Positions 8,372 to 17,030 are shown, numbered from the stretch's first letter. The stretch: DNA of 64,000 bases from Rhizobium sp. ZPR4 (GCF_040215725.1 NZ_CP157968.1:620001-684000); one strand, 5' to 3'. The notes: generated from the letters alone by a model not told the origin. Program-made: numbers and translations.

Positions 8372-9604
8372 TCAACAAAGCCGGCATTGCCGCGAGGCGG
8401 TATCCTGCTGTCCAAAACCGTGCGCTTCTTCCGGCATATCGCTGTCCGTCAAATGGATTGCGACCATGGCGCCGCCCCCGGGTCGATTTGCGAATTCAAG
8501 ATGTCCGCCGTGGGCAACCGCGATTGCCTGCACCACGGATAGCCCCAGTCCGGTGCCGCCGGTCGCCCGCGAACGTGAGGGGTCGCCGCGCCAGAAAGGG
8601 TTGACGGCGACGGCATCCATATCCTGCGGAAATCCGGGACCGCGATCGAGAACGCGAATGACGATGCTATCGTCCGCCAGCTGTTCGGTTTCGCATCGCA
8701 GCCAGCCGCCTTCGGCAGCATAGCGGCATGCATTTTCGAGGAGTGCCAGTATGGCCTGGCGAATGCGGGGGGCGTCGGCCGAGATCCAGACGGGTTTCAG
8801 CCCCGTTTCTACCTGCAACTTGCTGGCCTCCAGCATGGGTTTTGCCGAGGCGATGACAGTCTCGACCAATAGCGATGCATCAATGTGCTGACGTTCCATC
8901 ACCAGCTTCTGGCCGATGGCCAGAGACAGGGTGCGCAGATCCTCGACAACCCGTCCCAGCCCTTCGACCTGTAGAAGAAGATCCGAAATGATTTTCCGAT
9001 CCATCGGGAACACGCCGTCAAGCATGCTCTGCAACGATCCCTGCAGGATGGTCAATGGCGTGCGCAGCTCATGCGCAATCGCCATGTTGTTGAAGCGCAA
9101 TCTTTCCTCCATGGTCTCCAGGCCGGTCGCAAGGGCGTTGAAGGTTTCGACAAGGCTCGCGACTTCCCGCGTGCTGCGGTAGGAGGCTGCGACACGGACG
9201 GAGAAGTCACCGGACTTCAGGCCTTCGGCGGCGGAGGTAAGGTCTTCGAGCGGGCGCGTAAGTCGTCGCGCCAGGAAGACGCCGATAACAGCGCAGAGCA
9301 GAGCCGACAAGAGGCCGAAGACGAGCACGGAGAGCTGCACCTTGAGATCCGTCGGCTCCGTCAGCGAATTGAGATGTTCGACCAGAAGTTTGAGAGAATC
9401 CCCGTCGGGAACCTTGCTTTCGCTCAGCATCTTGTAGGCTGTTGCGGCTTGGGGCGGCAGGGCATCGGTGATGCCCTGCTCTAGATAAGTGGCATACCAG
9501 TTGACCCCCAGATAGGTCAGGCCGACGCTAAGCAGCAGCATGATCGTGGTGACGACGGCCGTCAGCGTTGCCAGCGGCGCACTGGGAAATCTCGGTGTCT
9601 TCAT
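8372..9604 (-). CDS. Membrane sensor histidine kinase (BaeS-like)
   Basis: 410 residues. Two membrane segments (about residues 15-37 and 90-112) bracket a short periplasmic region. A HAMP segment follows (RRLTRPLEDLTSAAEGLKSGD), then the DHp H box AIAHELRTPLTILQG and an ATPase domain with N box ALLENACRYA, G1 DRGPGFP and G2 GGTGLGLSVV. The architecture and HELRTPL box resemble BaeS-type envelope-stress kinases. Its ATG overlaps the regulator stop by ATGA, so both are made from one leftward transcript. The signal sensed is not evident. Confidence 0.92.
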   Translation of the reverse strand: MKTPRFPSAPLATLTAVVTTIMLLLSVGLTYLGVNWYATYLEQGITDALPPQAATAYKMLSESKVPDGDSLKLLVEHLNSLTEPTDLKVQLSVLVFGLLSALLCAVIGVFLARRLTRPLEDLTSAAEGLKSGDFSVRVAASYRSTREVASLVETFNALATGLETMEERLRFNNMAIAHELRTPLTILQGSLQSMLDGVFPMDRKIISDLLLQVEGLGRVVEDLRTLSLAIGQKLVMERQHIDASLLVETVIASAKPMLEASKLQVETGLKPVWISADAPRIRQAILALLENACRYAAEGGWLRCETEQLADDSIVIRVLDRGPGFPQDMDAVAVNPFWRGDPSRSRATGGTGLGLSVVQAIAVAHGGHLEFANRPGGGAMVAIHLTDSDMPEEAHGFGQQDTASRQCRLC

Positions 9605-10293
9605 CTCGGGTCCGAAAAACGATAGCCGATGCCACGCACGGCAGGAAAGAAGCCGATCTGCCCCAACTCCTCCAGCTTGCGTCTGAGGTTGGAGATGTGT
9701 GTATCGACGGTACGCACCAGAGCATCACTTTCCGGCAGGCAGGCGTCGAGGATATCGGCGCGCGCGAAAGCCTGGGTCGGATGGCGGATCATGTAGGCGA
9801 GGATGCGGAATTCGCTCAGTGTCAGGGGCAATGCAATGCGGCGCTCGTCCCTGTTGATGAAGACGGTGTAGCTGCTGAAATCGACCTCCAGCGCGCCGAA
9901 ACGCTTGATGGCTTCTGCGCGATCGCCCTGTGTACGGCGCAGAACAGCCCTCACGCGGGCGACGACTTCCTGCGGGTTGAACGGCTTGACGACATAGTCG
10001 TCGGCGCCAAGGCGTAACCCGCTCAGGCGGTCGATGTCGTCTGCGACGGCCGTGACCATGATGACCGGCGTCGAGCCCACCTGGCGCAAGCGGCCGAGCA
10101 CCCCGAAGCCGTCCAGTTTCGGCAGGCGAACATCCAGAAGCACGAGATCCGGTTTCAGAAGCGCATGATGCTGAAGCGCCATTTCGCCGTCGCTGGCGCG
10201 GACCGTGCGAAAGCCGTCCCGCGTCAGATAGCCCTCGAGTATCTGTGCGATTGCCGGTTCATCCTCCACGATGAGAACGAGACTGTTATCCAC
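9601..10293 (-). CDS. OmpR/PhoB-family response regulator (BaeR-like)
   Basis: 230 residues. Receiver domain with the acidic pair VEDE, phospho-Asp in LVLLDVRLPKLDGFG, and VTAVADDIDRL...GADDYVVKPFNPQE; winged-helix output domain ending VDTHISNLRRKLEELG and VRGIGYRF. First gene of a two-gene operon with the kinase at 8372-9604. The promoter should lie in the 200 bases shared with the divergent PAP2 gene; no clear operator repeat was seen. Confidence 0.93.
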   Translation of the reverse strand: MDNSLVLIVEDEPAIAQILEGYLTRDGFRTVRASDGEMALQHHALLKPDLVLLDVRLPKLDGFGVLGRLRQVGSTPVIMVTAVADDIDRLSGLRLGADDYVVKPFNPQEVVARVRAVLRRTQGDRAEAIKRFGALEVDFSSYTVFINRDERRIALPLTLSEFRILAYMIRHPTQAFARADILDACLPESDALVRTVDTHISNLRRKLEELGQIGFFPAVRGIGYRFSDPR

Positions 10294-10494
10294 CCTAGCG
10301 CCCTGTGTTTCTTCCGTTTTTCCGTTCGGTTTGCCGCCTGAGTTCTACTATTGCGGACAAAGTCGGCTTCCGCAATTTCCAAACAGCTTTCCGATCGCCT
10401 GATGGCCGATTCTGAACAGGGCCTTGATGCGATCTTCGCCGTTTCTTGACAATCGGGCTTCAGCTTGGTGCCATTCTGCCTCTGGAGATATGGC

Positions 10495-11262
10495 ATGTGG
10501 AAATTTGCATCGAATTCCTGGAGCTCCGATTCTGGTCAAGCGCGGCCGCGCCGGCAGCGGGAGCACGCAACGACAGATGGCGAATTGGCGGCCATCGGCA
10601 TGTTGATCGTCTGGACCAGCTTCGTCTTCGTGGTCTTTCCGAAACTCGATCTGGCCGTTGCGCGTTGGTTTGCCCACGGACATGTCTTCTGGCTGGCAGA
10701 AAATCCGTGGCTGAAGGCGGTGAGGGATGTCGCCCGCCAAAGCCAGCCTTATATTCTCGGCATCATGGCCGTCATCATCGTCCTGCATGTTTTCCTGCCG
10801 CGGCGATTGCGATTCTGCCCTCCTCACAAGCCGCTTTTCGTACTCCTGAGCTTTGCTGCAGGGCCGCTACTGGTGGTGCAGACGCTCAAGGTCGCAATTG
10901 GGCGCGTGCGTCCCCGTCAGCTGATCGAGTTCGGCGGCACAGCGGATTTTACTCCGGTTTGGCAGTTCTCGGCGGCATGTAGCCGCAATTGTTCCTTCCC
11001 TTCGGGCGAAGCTGCCGCGGCCGCCGCGGCACTATCGCTCCTGGTATTCGTGTCTGCCGGGCGCCGATGGATGGCCGCCGTGATCCTCGTGCCATGCCTG
11101 TTGCTCGTGGCATTCAATCGTGTGATCTTCGGTGCTCACTTTCTGTCGGACGTAATGCTTGGATGGCTTTTGACCATGTTTGCCATGGCCATGATCTGGC
11201 GCTGGATCGAAGCGAATTCGCGGGCGATCGATCGCTATGTCACGCGCCTGATGTTCAGATGA
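10495..11262 (+). CDS. PAP2-superfamily membrane phosphatase with altered motif (PSGE)
   Basis: 255 residues with about five or six membrane helices. The three PAP2 phosphatase motifs are recognisable: KVAIGRVRP (K-x6-RP), CSFPSGEA, and NRVIFGAHFLSD (xR-x5-H-x3-D). The middle motif is normally PSGH; here the acid-base His is Glu. The catalytic His and Asp of motif 3 and the Arg residues remain. The family dephosphorylates lipid phosphates, undecaprenyl-PP or lipid A phosphate. The ATG at 10495 has GGAG 7 bases ahead; a longer frame begins 10 codons upstream. Whether PSGE is active is not decidable by eye. Confidence 0.85.
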   Translation: MWKFASNSWSSDSGQARPRRQREHATTDGELAAIGMLIVWTSFVFVVFPKLDLAVARWFAHGHVFWLAENPWLKAVRDVARQSQPYILGIMAVIIVLHVFLPRRLRFCPPHKPLFVLLSFAAGPLLVVQTLKVAIGRVRPRQLIEFGGTADFTPVWQFSAACSRNCSFPSGEAAAAAAALSLLVFVSAGRRWMAAVILVPCLLLVAFNRVIFGAHFLSDVMLGWLLTMFAMAMIWRWIEANSRAIDRYVTRLMFR

Positions 11263-11455
11263 TCCCATCGCTATGGAATCTGGCGCCGGCATCCTCTTTC
11301 GGTCCCGTCTCCTATCCTTTCGGAGCAGGATTGGCTGGCGAGTGTCGCCGCAATGCGACAGTCTCAAGCAAACCCATGTTACAAACCTTAATACAACGTT
11401 TCTTCACCTTTCCTTCGATCAGGGGTTACCTACTTAGCGTTGGCTATGCCGTCGG

Positions 11456-11692
11456 ATGCGATTGAGGCCGGTAGGACGGATGGCGAAGGGACCTTGGCAG
11501 GGTGAGAGTGACGGGATGGGGTTGGTAGATTGGGCGTTGCGCGGAATGCTGGGCATGGATGGCCGACGCAGGATGCACTCCCGCAGAGAGCATTACGAGC
11601 CATGGGTCGTGCTTGCCGTTGAAAGTTTCGAGCGGGAAATGCTGGCCTTCTACAGGCGTTCGCAGTTCACGGTGATCAAAAAGGCTGCATGA
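11456..11692 (+). CDS. Small hypothetical protein
   Basis: Up to 78 residues, rich in Arg and Gly, ending in an amphipathic stretch (EPWVVLAVESFEREMLAFYRRSQF). No family recognised. Internal ATGs at 11480 and 11516 are alternative starts; none has a strong ribosome site. It is the only plausible frame in the 565-base interval between the PAP2 and ParB-like genes and could be spurious. Confidence 0.35.
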   Translation: MRLRPVGRMAKGPWQGESDGMGLVDWALRGMLGMDGRRRMHSRREHYEPWVVLAVESFEREMLAFYRRSQFTVIKKAA

Positions 11693-11827
11693 CGGGTGAT
11701 CTGATAGTCCAAGTGTGAGCTGTTCTCCAGTCGACGCAGCTTGCCTGACAGGTGCGTAACGTCGATCTTGCCGGATTGGCCGGTTATGCTACGCTAAGGC
11801 GGTCCTGCCTTTGCGGAGAACTTTCAA

Positions 11828-12457
11828 ATGGTTACGCTGCGCGAACCGATCTTGCATCCAGTTCCCATCGAAGAATTGAAACCCACACAGATCACCGTCG
11901 GCATGCGTGAGGTCAAGGCCAAGCGTAAGGCTTGGCGTCTCAAAGCGGAAGAAGCGGGCGACAAGGCCGGTGAGTTCCTCGGAAATCACATGGTGCCGAC
12001 CATTCGTGGGCCACGCGGAAAATACTATGTCATCGATCATCACCATCTTTCCCTCGCACTTTATGAGGAAGGGGTGAAGGATGTTCTGGTCACGACGGTC
12101 GCCGATCTTTCCCGACTTGACCGGGATTCCTTCTGGTTCGTCATGGACTGTCATGACTGGATGCACCCCTTCGATGAAGAGGGGAAGCGCCGCGGCTATG
12201 AGGACATCCCGAAGAATATCAAGGATCTGATCGACGATCCCTATCGCTCCTTGGCTGGCGAGCTGCGCCATGTCGGCGGCTACGCCAAGGACACGACGCC
12301 GTTCAGCGAATTTCTCTGGGCGGATTTCTTACGTCGCCGCATCAAGCGCAAGGATCTTGAGAAGGATTTCAATGCCGCGCTGGAAAAGGCGCACGAGTTT
12401 GCCAAGGGCAAGGATGCGGATTACCTGCCTGGCTGGTGCGGTCCAGTCCCCGAGTAA
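11828..12457 (+). CDS. ParB-like nuclease-fold protein (ParBc_2 type)
   Basis: 209 residues. N-terminal features match the ParBc_2 group of ParB/sulfiredoxin-fold proteins: VPIEELKPTQITVGMREV, then GPRGKYYVIDHHHLSLALYEEGVKDVLV with the DHHH cluster. The C-terminal part is charged and ends in GWCGPVPE. Stand-alone members are mostly uncharacterised; some related proteins are nucleases or nucleotide-binding enzymes. No parA partner or parS-like site is nearby, so a role in chromosome partition is unlikely. A terminator hairpin follows directly. Confidence 0.8.
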   Translation: MVTLREPILHPVPIEELKPTQITVGMREVKAKRKAWRLKAEEAGDKAGEFLGNHMVPTIRGPRGKYYVIDHHHLSLALYEEGVKDVLVTTVADLSRLDRDSFWFVMDCHDWMHPFDEEGKRRGYEDIPKNIKDLIDDPYRSLAGELRHVGGYAKDTTPFSEFLWADFLRRRIKRKDLEKDFNAALEKAHEFAKGKDADYLPGWCGPVPE

Positions 12458-12458
12458 T

Positions 12459-12483
12459 CCGCTCTTCTCATGGAGCGGTTTTC
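12459..12483 (+). terminator. Rho-independent terminator of the ParB-like gene
   Basis: Stem CCGCTC / GAGCGG with an 8-base loop followed by TTTTC, beginning one base after the stop codon. Confidence 0.65.
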
Positions 12484-12604
12484 GGAGGCCTGCGAACCGC
12501 GCGGGAGATCGAAGCCTATGGAAAACACCATGGCTGACATGTTCTGCGCCTATCTTGAAAGCCCGAACTTCGTCGGGTGATCTCCCTGCTTTGCCGGCAT
12601 CGTG

Positions 12605-12633
12605 TTGACAGTCATTCGGCAAGTGCCTATTGG
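12605..12633 (+). promoter_or_regulatory. Candidate sigma-70 promoter of the MFS leader transcript
   Basis: A perfect TTGACA (12605-12610) and TATTGG (12628-12633) are separated by 17 bases. Transcription would start near 12640, about 115 bases before the MFS start codon and just before three nested hairpins. Confidence 0.5.
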
Positions 12634-12639
12634 AATGGC

Positions 12640-12717
12640 AGCCGGCCATGCTGGCCGTAAGCGTTTGACGTCAAGCAACGCACTCAACGATCCTCGTCGG
12701 TCGGAGTGCGTTTTTTT
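12640..12717 (+). ncRNA. Short structured leader or small RNA ending in an intrinsic terminator
   Basis: The segment holds hairpin CGGCCA-TGC-TGGCCG (12643-12657), the palindrome TTGACGTCAA (12665-12674), then stem AACGCACTC / GAGTGCGTT (12677-12685, 12704-12712) with an 18-base loop and a run of seven T (12711-12717). The T run ends 37 bases before the MFS start codon. This is the layout of a transcription attenuator or riboswitch expression platform, or of an independent ~75-nt sRNA. I do not recognise a known riboswitch core. Confidence 0.5.
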
Positions 12718-12754
12718 ATGCCTTCGCCGATCGAGGAAAAGCCCGGAGATTATC

Positions 12755-13942
12755 ATGGCTTTTCAATCGACACCCGATCCGGCGCGCGGCCGTCTTCTGC
12801 TGCTGAGTGCCATTCTTTTCATTTCCTATCTCTGCATCGGCATGTCATTTCCGATCGTGCCGCTTTATGTGAGCGGGCAGTTGCGGTTCGGCAATGTCTG
12901 GGCCGGACTTGGCGTCGGCATCGCCTTTTTCGCGACCATTCTCACGCGCGGCTATGCCGGCAGCCTTTCCGACCATCGCGGTGCCAAGGTGGCGGTGATA
13001 CGGGGTCTTGCTCTCTATGTGGCCGGCGCCTCAATGGCATTGGTTGCCGGCCTTTTGGCTCACATGCCGCTGCCGTCCTTCCTGCTTCTCCTTGTGAGCC
13101 GCCTGCTTTTGGGATTGGGCGAAAGTCTGGTTGCGGTCGGTATTATCGCCTGGGGCATCGGTTTCGTCGGCCCGGCGCGTTCCGGCAGGGTCCTGGCGCT
13201 GGTCGGCGCCGCCATCTATGGAGCGCTTGCCGTGGGAGGCCCGATCGGCCTGGCATTGTTCGGCCGGTTCGGCTTTGCCGGGACAATGGCGATCAGCGCC
13301 GTCCTGCCTTTCCTTGGCATGATGGCGATCTGGCGGGTTCCCAGCGTAGCACCACATCCCGGTGCGGAACGCCCGTCCTTCTGGACCGTCATCGGCAGGG
13401 TCTGGCTGCATGGGGCGGTCGTGTGTTTTCAGGGCATAGGCTTTGCTGCGATCGGTACTTTCTTCACGCTCTACTTCCTCGATCGGGGCTGGGACTATGC
13501 CGGGCTGGGCCTGACGGCCTTCGGTGTCGGCTTTGTTCTGGTGCGCGTGCTCTTCGGCCATCTGCCTGATCGTATCGGCGGCACGCCGGTCGCGATCGGA
13601 TCGCTGGCCGTCGAAGCGCTGGGCCAATTGCTGATCTGGAGCGCTGCCGATCCCATGCTCGCCCTGGCGGGTGCGTTTCTGACCGGTCTCGGATGCTCGC
13701 TGATCTATCCTTCCATGGGACGGGAGGTTGTCCGGCGGGTGGAACCGCATCTGCGCGGCGCAGCACTTGGTGCTTTCTCGGCCTTTCAGGACCTCGCCTA
13801 CGGGCTGACCGGGCCATTTGCCGGCCTTCTGGCCGACCGGGCCGGCTATGGCAGTGTCTTTCTGTCAGGCACGGTCGCTGCGATCGTCGGCTTGTTAATT
13901 GCGCTTTCGCTTCGCAGCATGCGCACTGTCGCATTCAACTGA
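12755..13942 (+). CDS. MFS transporter (YfcJ/YhhS-like drug or sugar efflux type)
   Basis: 395 residues with 12 predicted membrane helices. The loop 2-3 signature reads GYAGSLSDHRGAK, and FGHLPDRIGG is the equivalent in the second half. Overall pattern (arrangement SYLCIGMSFPIVPLYV, LLLGLGESL) fits the YfcJ/YhhS/arabinose-efflux group. The ATG at 12755 has GGAG 9 bases ahead; the open frame extends 51 codons upstream but that part overlaps the terminator-bearing leader. Substrate unknown. Confidence 0.87.
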   Translation: MAFQSTPDPARGRLLLLSAILFISYLCIGMSFPIVPLYVSGQLRFGNVWAGLGVGIAFFATILTRGYAGSLSDHRGAKVAVIRGLALYVAGASMALVAGLLAHMPLPSFLLLLVSRLLLGLGESLVAVGIIAWGIGFVGPARSGRVLALVGAAIYGALAVGGPIGLALFGRFGFAGTMAISAVLPFLGMMAIWRVPSVAPHPGAERPSFWTVIGRVWLHGAVVCFQGIGFAAIGTFFTLYFLDRGWDYAGLGLTAFGVGFVLVRVLFGHLPDRIGGTPVAIGSLAVEALGQLLIWSAADPMLALAGAFLTGLGCSLIYPSMGREVVRRVEPHLRGAALGAFSAFQDLAYGLTGPFAGLLADRAGYGSVFLSGTVAAIVGLLIALSLRSMRTVAFN

Positions 13943-13949
13943 TAGATAT

Positions 13950-13978
13950 GGCGGTCCCTGCGGTTTGGCGGGACCGCC
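13950..13978. terminator. Hairpin between convergent genes
   Basis: Perfect 9-bp stem GGCGGTCCC / GGGACCGCC, 11-base loop, lying between the MFS gene and the convergent methyltransferase gene. No T tract on either side, so it may work as a bidirectional weak terminator. Confidence 0.45.
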
Positions 13979-14060
13979 TGAAATGCCGGACAGTTTGCGC
14001 CGTTCATGTCGCACTCGTCTTCGCAGGTGTTGCGTCGCGGGATGATTGGCCGATGGGGGG

Positions 14061-14699
14061 CTACAGGGCCGTGAAAACAATACCGTAGTGATAGGGCGGC
14101 AGCTCGATCACGGCCCGGGACTTGAAGCCGCCGGTCTCGACAATAGCGGCGACGTCTGACGGCGCCATGCGCATCTCGGTCTTGGGGCCGCGCGGCTGCC
14201 CGAGCACCGTGGTCTCCTCCCGCGGTCGCGCCTCCCAGTTGACGATACCAAACGATCCCTTCGGAGTGAGCACCGAATGAACGGCTTGGACGAGGCCGAG
14301 CTGATCCGGAACGCCATGAAACGTGTTCGCTATCAGGACATGATCGACATTTTCGGGAAGGTGGCTGGCAATGTCGCGGGCATCGGCACGGATCCATTTC
14401 CGCACGGATACGCCTTGTCGTTCGGTTTCCGCCCTCGCCATCTCGATCATGCTTTCATCGAGATCGAGCGCATAGACCTTTCCATCGACGAGTTTCGCCA
14501 GCGGCGCGGTAAAATATCCGTCGCCGCAGCAAAGATCGAGGACGGTCATGCCCGGCTTGATGCCGAGCGTTTTAAGGATCGCCAGCGGATTGGGCCAAAG
14601 TGCCGCCCACCAATCACGGTCCGGCATCGATGTCGCTGGAAATGCTTCGCCCATGGGGGTCTCCACAGATGGATGATTTCCGGCATCATAGGGTATCAT
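14061..14699 (-). CDS. Class I SAM-dependent methyltransferase
   Basis: 212 residues. Rossmann methyltransferase motifs: I in TVLDLCCGDGYFTAPLA, II in VYALDLDESMIEMAR, then IRADARDIASHLPENVDHVLIANTFHGV and a post-motif strand GSFGIVNWEARPRE. The substrate is not recognisable; the fold resembles ubiE/arsM-like small-molecule methyltransferases. Two starts are possible: ATG 14699 (GAGG six bases ahead) or ATG 14654 (GGAG ahead, beginning MGEAFP). Monocistronic, convergent with the MFS gene. Confidence 0.85.
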   Translation of the reverse strand: MIPYDAGNHPSVETPMGEAFPATSMPDRDWWAALWPNPLAILKTLGIKPGMTVLDLCCGDGYFTAPLAKLVDGKVYALDLDESMIEMARAETERQGVSVRKWIRADARDIASHLPENVDHVLIANTFHGVPDQLGLVQAVHSVLTPKGSFGIVNWEARPREETTVLGQPRGPKTEMRMAPSDVAAIVETGGFKSRAVIELPPYHYGIVFTAL

Positions 14700-14805
14700 T
14701 GACGCCTCGGCTTCAGCATATCACGGCGAATGCGGCGCCATCGCGACATCAGGTTGCCGCCTGCACTGGTAGCGGATTGAGAGCAATCCGGGTACGTCGG
14801 CGCGC

Positions 14806-15384
14806 TTACAGGGCTTGCGGCCCGTGCTTTGGCAGGTTCTTGAGAGCCCAGGATGTAATGGCCTTGTCCGCCAACCTCTCCGTGACCTCGAATTCGCTGA
14901 TCATCAGGCTGGACAGAAGCGAAGCGCTGCGTGCCTGTGCGGCGAAATTCCTTTCGTAATGCGCCGGCTCCAGCACATATGTGGCGAAGGCGGCAACCTT
15001 TCGCCCGCCGAAATCCGTCCGTTCGAGGAAGCTCATGACAGGCGGCGTGATGGTATTCCACCACACCGGGCCACCGACGAGGATCAGGTCGTATTTCGAA
15101 AGATTGGGGAGGCCGTCGAACAAAGGGGGAAGCTCGCCCGTTTCCAGCTCGTATTTGGACTGCTCGGCCGCGCGCTGCATGTCGAGAGGATACGGGTCGC
15201 GCATCTGGATTTCGAAAAGCTCGGCCCCCATAAGTGCGCGAAGCTTTTCGGCAACCGCCCCGGTGTGGCCGGTATAGGAATAATAGACAACGAGGATCCG
15301 TCGCTCGTCCGCGGCGAAGCTCCATCTGGGTGCGGCGGCCGCAGCCACCATTGATGTCAACACGGTGCGGCGGGAAAGGTGCAT
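14806..15384 (-). CDS. Flavodoxin-like protein with twin-arginine-like signal
   Basis: 192 residues. Begins MHLSRRTVLTSMVAAAAAPRWSFA, a short Tat-like leader (SRR followed by a hydrophobic stretch and an Ala-rich cleavage site). The rest is a flavodoxin fold: FMN phosphate loop YYSYTGHTGAVAEKL, then DPYPLDMQRA and LILVGGPVWWNTITPPV. Flavodoxins are normally cytoplasmic; an exported one would be loaded with FMN before Tat transport and act as a periplasmic redox carrier or quinone reductase. A longer frame upstream exists but would bury the signal. Confidence 0.82.
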   Translation of the reverse strand: MHLSRRTVLTSMVAAAAAPRWSFAADERRILVVYYSYTGHTGAVAEKLRALMGAELFEIQMRDPYPLDMQRAAEQSKYELETGELPPLFDGLPNLSKYDLILVGGPVWWNTITPPVMSFLERTDFGGRKVAAFATYVLEPAHYERNFAAQARSASLLSSLMISEFEVTERLADKAITSWALKNLPKHGPQAL

Positions 15385-15454
15385 GGGTTTGCCTTCCGAT
15401 TTCAATGAGGCTTTTGGATGCGGAAGATGAGGGGACAATCTTGACTGCGGGCAA

Positions 15455-15718
15455 TCATTGATGCCGGGCAGGTGAAGCGCCCATCGATGCAACGGCCCTC
15501 TGGGCCGGCAGCATAGGTTTGCCGTAAGCCTGCATTGCCTCGTCGAGGCGCTGTTCGAGAACGAGGGGATCGGTTTCGCCCTCATCAGCAAATTTCATGA
15601 GCTCGCGGGCGGCGATGATCGCCGTTCGGTCGGCAAACTCCAGTTCGTGTCGGGCACAGAAGATTTCGAGAACACGGCGAAGCGTTGCGATCTGTGATAA
15701 TTCCATGGCCAATTCCAT
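15455..15718 (-). CDS. Small helical hypothetical protein
   Basis: 87 residues, predicted all-helical and acidic in the middle (AIIAARELMKFADEGETDPLVLEQRLDEAM). A strong GGAGG lies two bases before the ATG at 15718 and 14 bases before the second ATG at 15706, so the start is uncertain. No family recognised. Its 3' end lies 70 bases ahead of the exported flavodoxin gene, in the same direction, so co-transcription is possible. Confidence 0.5.
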   Translation of the reverse strand: MELAMELSQIATLRRVLEIFCARHELEFADRTAIIAARELMKFADEGETDPLVLEQRLDEAMQAYGKPMLPAQRAVASMGASPARHQ

Positions 15719-16304
15719 ATCCTCCTGTCAGCGTCGATATTCTCGACCGGGCAAGTGATTTTCCGGCAAGTGATTTTCGAACAGGAGGTTAGGACGCTGA
15801 TGTCGTAGCTTTGTGCCGGAGATGTAAAAGCCTGTCGCCGGCGATGGCAGCGCCAGCCATCGGCTCTGGAGCAGACCGGTGCGGCAATGATTGTTGGATG
15901 GCTGCCGCAAACGGCCTATTTTGCAGAGGGTGCGGCAGGATTTGACCATGGTCGAAGCCGGGTGATTTCGCCACCGCATTCCGTCGAAACAGAGCATATC
16001 GGCGTTATGAGAGCTGCGACAGCTTGTTACAAATTTGCCGGTCCGCGGCACATCCATGTGACAACAACCTTATAGTTTGTCAGCTGCAGGGGGCTGCTTT
16101 GCGCGGAATATCGATTGGATTTCGAGGACAGTTTCGATGAAATCCGTATCCTCTCGATACGGCTTGCACTGGCTTTAGCCAGATTTCCAAGTGGGAGCGC
16201 CGTTCGACACGCAACCCTCCGGTCGATGTGAAACTTTGATACACTTTTTTCGATGCGGCTCGGAGCGGCCTTCTGTAAAGTGGCGTAAGATCGTGGAAAC
16301 TGTC
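15719..16304. other. 586-base interval without a supported gene
   Basis: Separates divergent transcription units (small protein leftward, response regulator rightward). Open frames here have rhizobium-atypical codon use and no ribosome sites. The only structure seen is a 15-bp tandem duplication at 15750-15779. The promoter of the regulator-kinase operon should lie toward the right end. Confidence 0.5.
15750..15779. repeat. 15-bp tandem duplication
   Basis: Two head-to-tail copies of GGCAAGTGATTTTC followed by C or G, with one mismatch at the last base. Lies about 35 bases upstream of the small gene at 15718. Could be a chance slippage product or a paired protein-binding site. Confidence 0.6.
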
Positions 16305-17030
16305 ATGCAAAAAGCTGCGCACATCGCCGTCGTCGATGATCATTCGGACATAAGGGACCTTGTCGGCCAATATCTCGAGCAGCAGGGTTACAAGGTCAGC
16401 GTCGCCGATAGCGGGCTCGCCCTGAGACGGATCCTTGAGCGTGGCGCCGTGGATCTGATCGTTCTCGATGTCATGATGCCCGGCGAGGACGGTCTTTCCG
16501 TCTGTCGCCATCTGAGGGCAACAACGGATACTCCCATCATCTTCCTGACAGCCATGAGCGAGGATACCGACCGCATCATCGGCCTCGAACTGGGGGCTGA
16601 TGATTATCTCGTCAAGCCGTTCAATCCGCGTGAATTGCTGGCGCGCATCCGGGCTGTGCTACGCCGGGTCAACGGCGTGCCGCAGCAGCAGCGGGAAACG
16701 CTGAAGAAGGCCAGGGTCGTTCGCGTCGGCCAATGGCGCATCAACATGGGACGGCAGGAGCTTTCCGGCGATGATGGCGTCGGCATCCCTCTCAGCACCG
16801 CCGAATTCCGGCTTCTGAAAGTCTTTCTCGAACGTCCGGGTATCGTGCTCAGCCGTGAGCAGCTTCTCGACCTGACGGTTGGCCGGACGGCCGACATCTT
16901 CGACAGAAGCATCGACAATCAGGTGAGCCGTTTGCGCAAGAAGATAGAGCCGGACCCAAAGAACCCCTCGGTCATCAAGACGCATTGGGGCGGCGGCTAC
17001 AGCCTCTCGGCGGCTGTGGGGTTCGAATGA
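16305..17030 (+). CDS. OmpR-family response regulator
   Basis: 241 residues. Receiver: VVDDH near residues 9-13, phospho-Asp in LIVLDVMMPGEDGLS, IIFLTAMSEDTDRI, GADDYLVKPFNPRE. Output winged helix ends RSIDNQVSRLRKKIE and HWGGGYSL. Start chosen at MQKAAHIAVVDDH; the frame is open 38 codons further without homology. Stop overlaps the next ATG (ATGA), coupling it to the sensor kinase. Confidence 0.93.
   Translation: MQKAAHIAVVDDHSDIRDLVGQYLEQQGYKVSVADSGLALRRILERGAVDLIVLDVMMPGEDGLSVCRHLRATTDTPIIFLTAMSEDTDRIIGLELGADDYLVKPFNPRELLARIRAVLRRVNGVPQQQRETLKKARVVRVGQWRINMGRQELSGDDGVGIPLSTAEFRLLKVFLERPGIVLSREQLLDLTVGRTADIFDRSIDNQVSRLRKKIEPDPKNPSVIKTHWGGGYSLSAAVGFE

Noticed and set aside
11828..12457. Chromosome- or plasmid-partition parB
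   Set aside because: The protein is of ParBc_2 type, without the DNA-binding HTH of true ParB, and no parA or repABC genes are near.
12643..12674. Match to mini-ykkC (guanidine-II) riboswitch from paired hairpins and MFS context
   Set aside because: Loops are not the ACGR tetraloops required; the only ACG-containing palindrome is TTGACGTCAA, so the known class does not fit.
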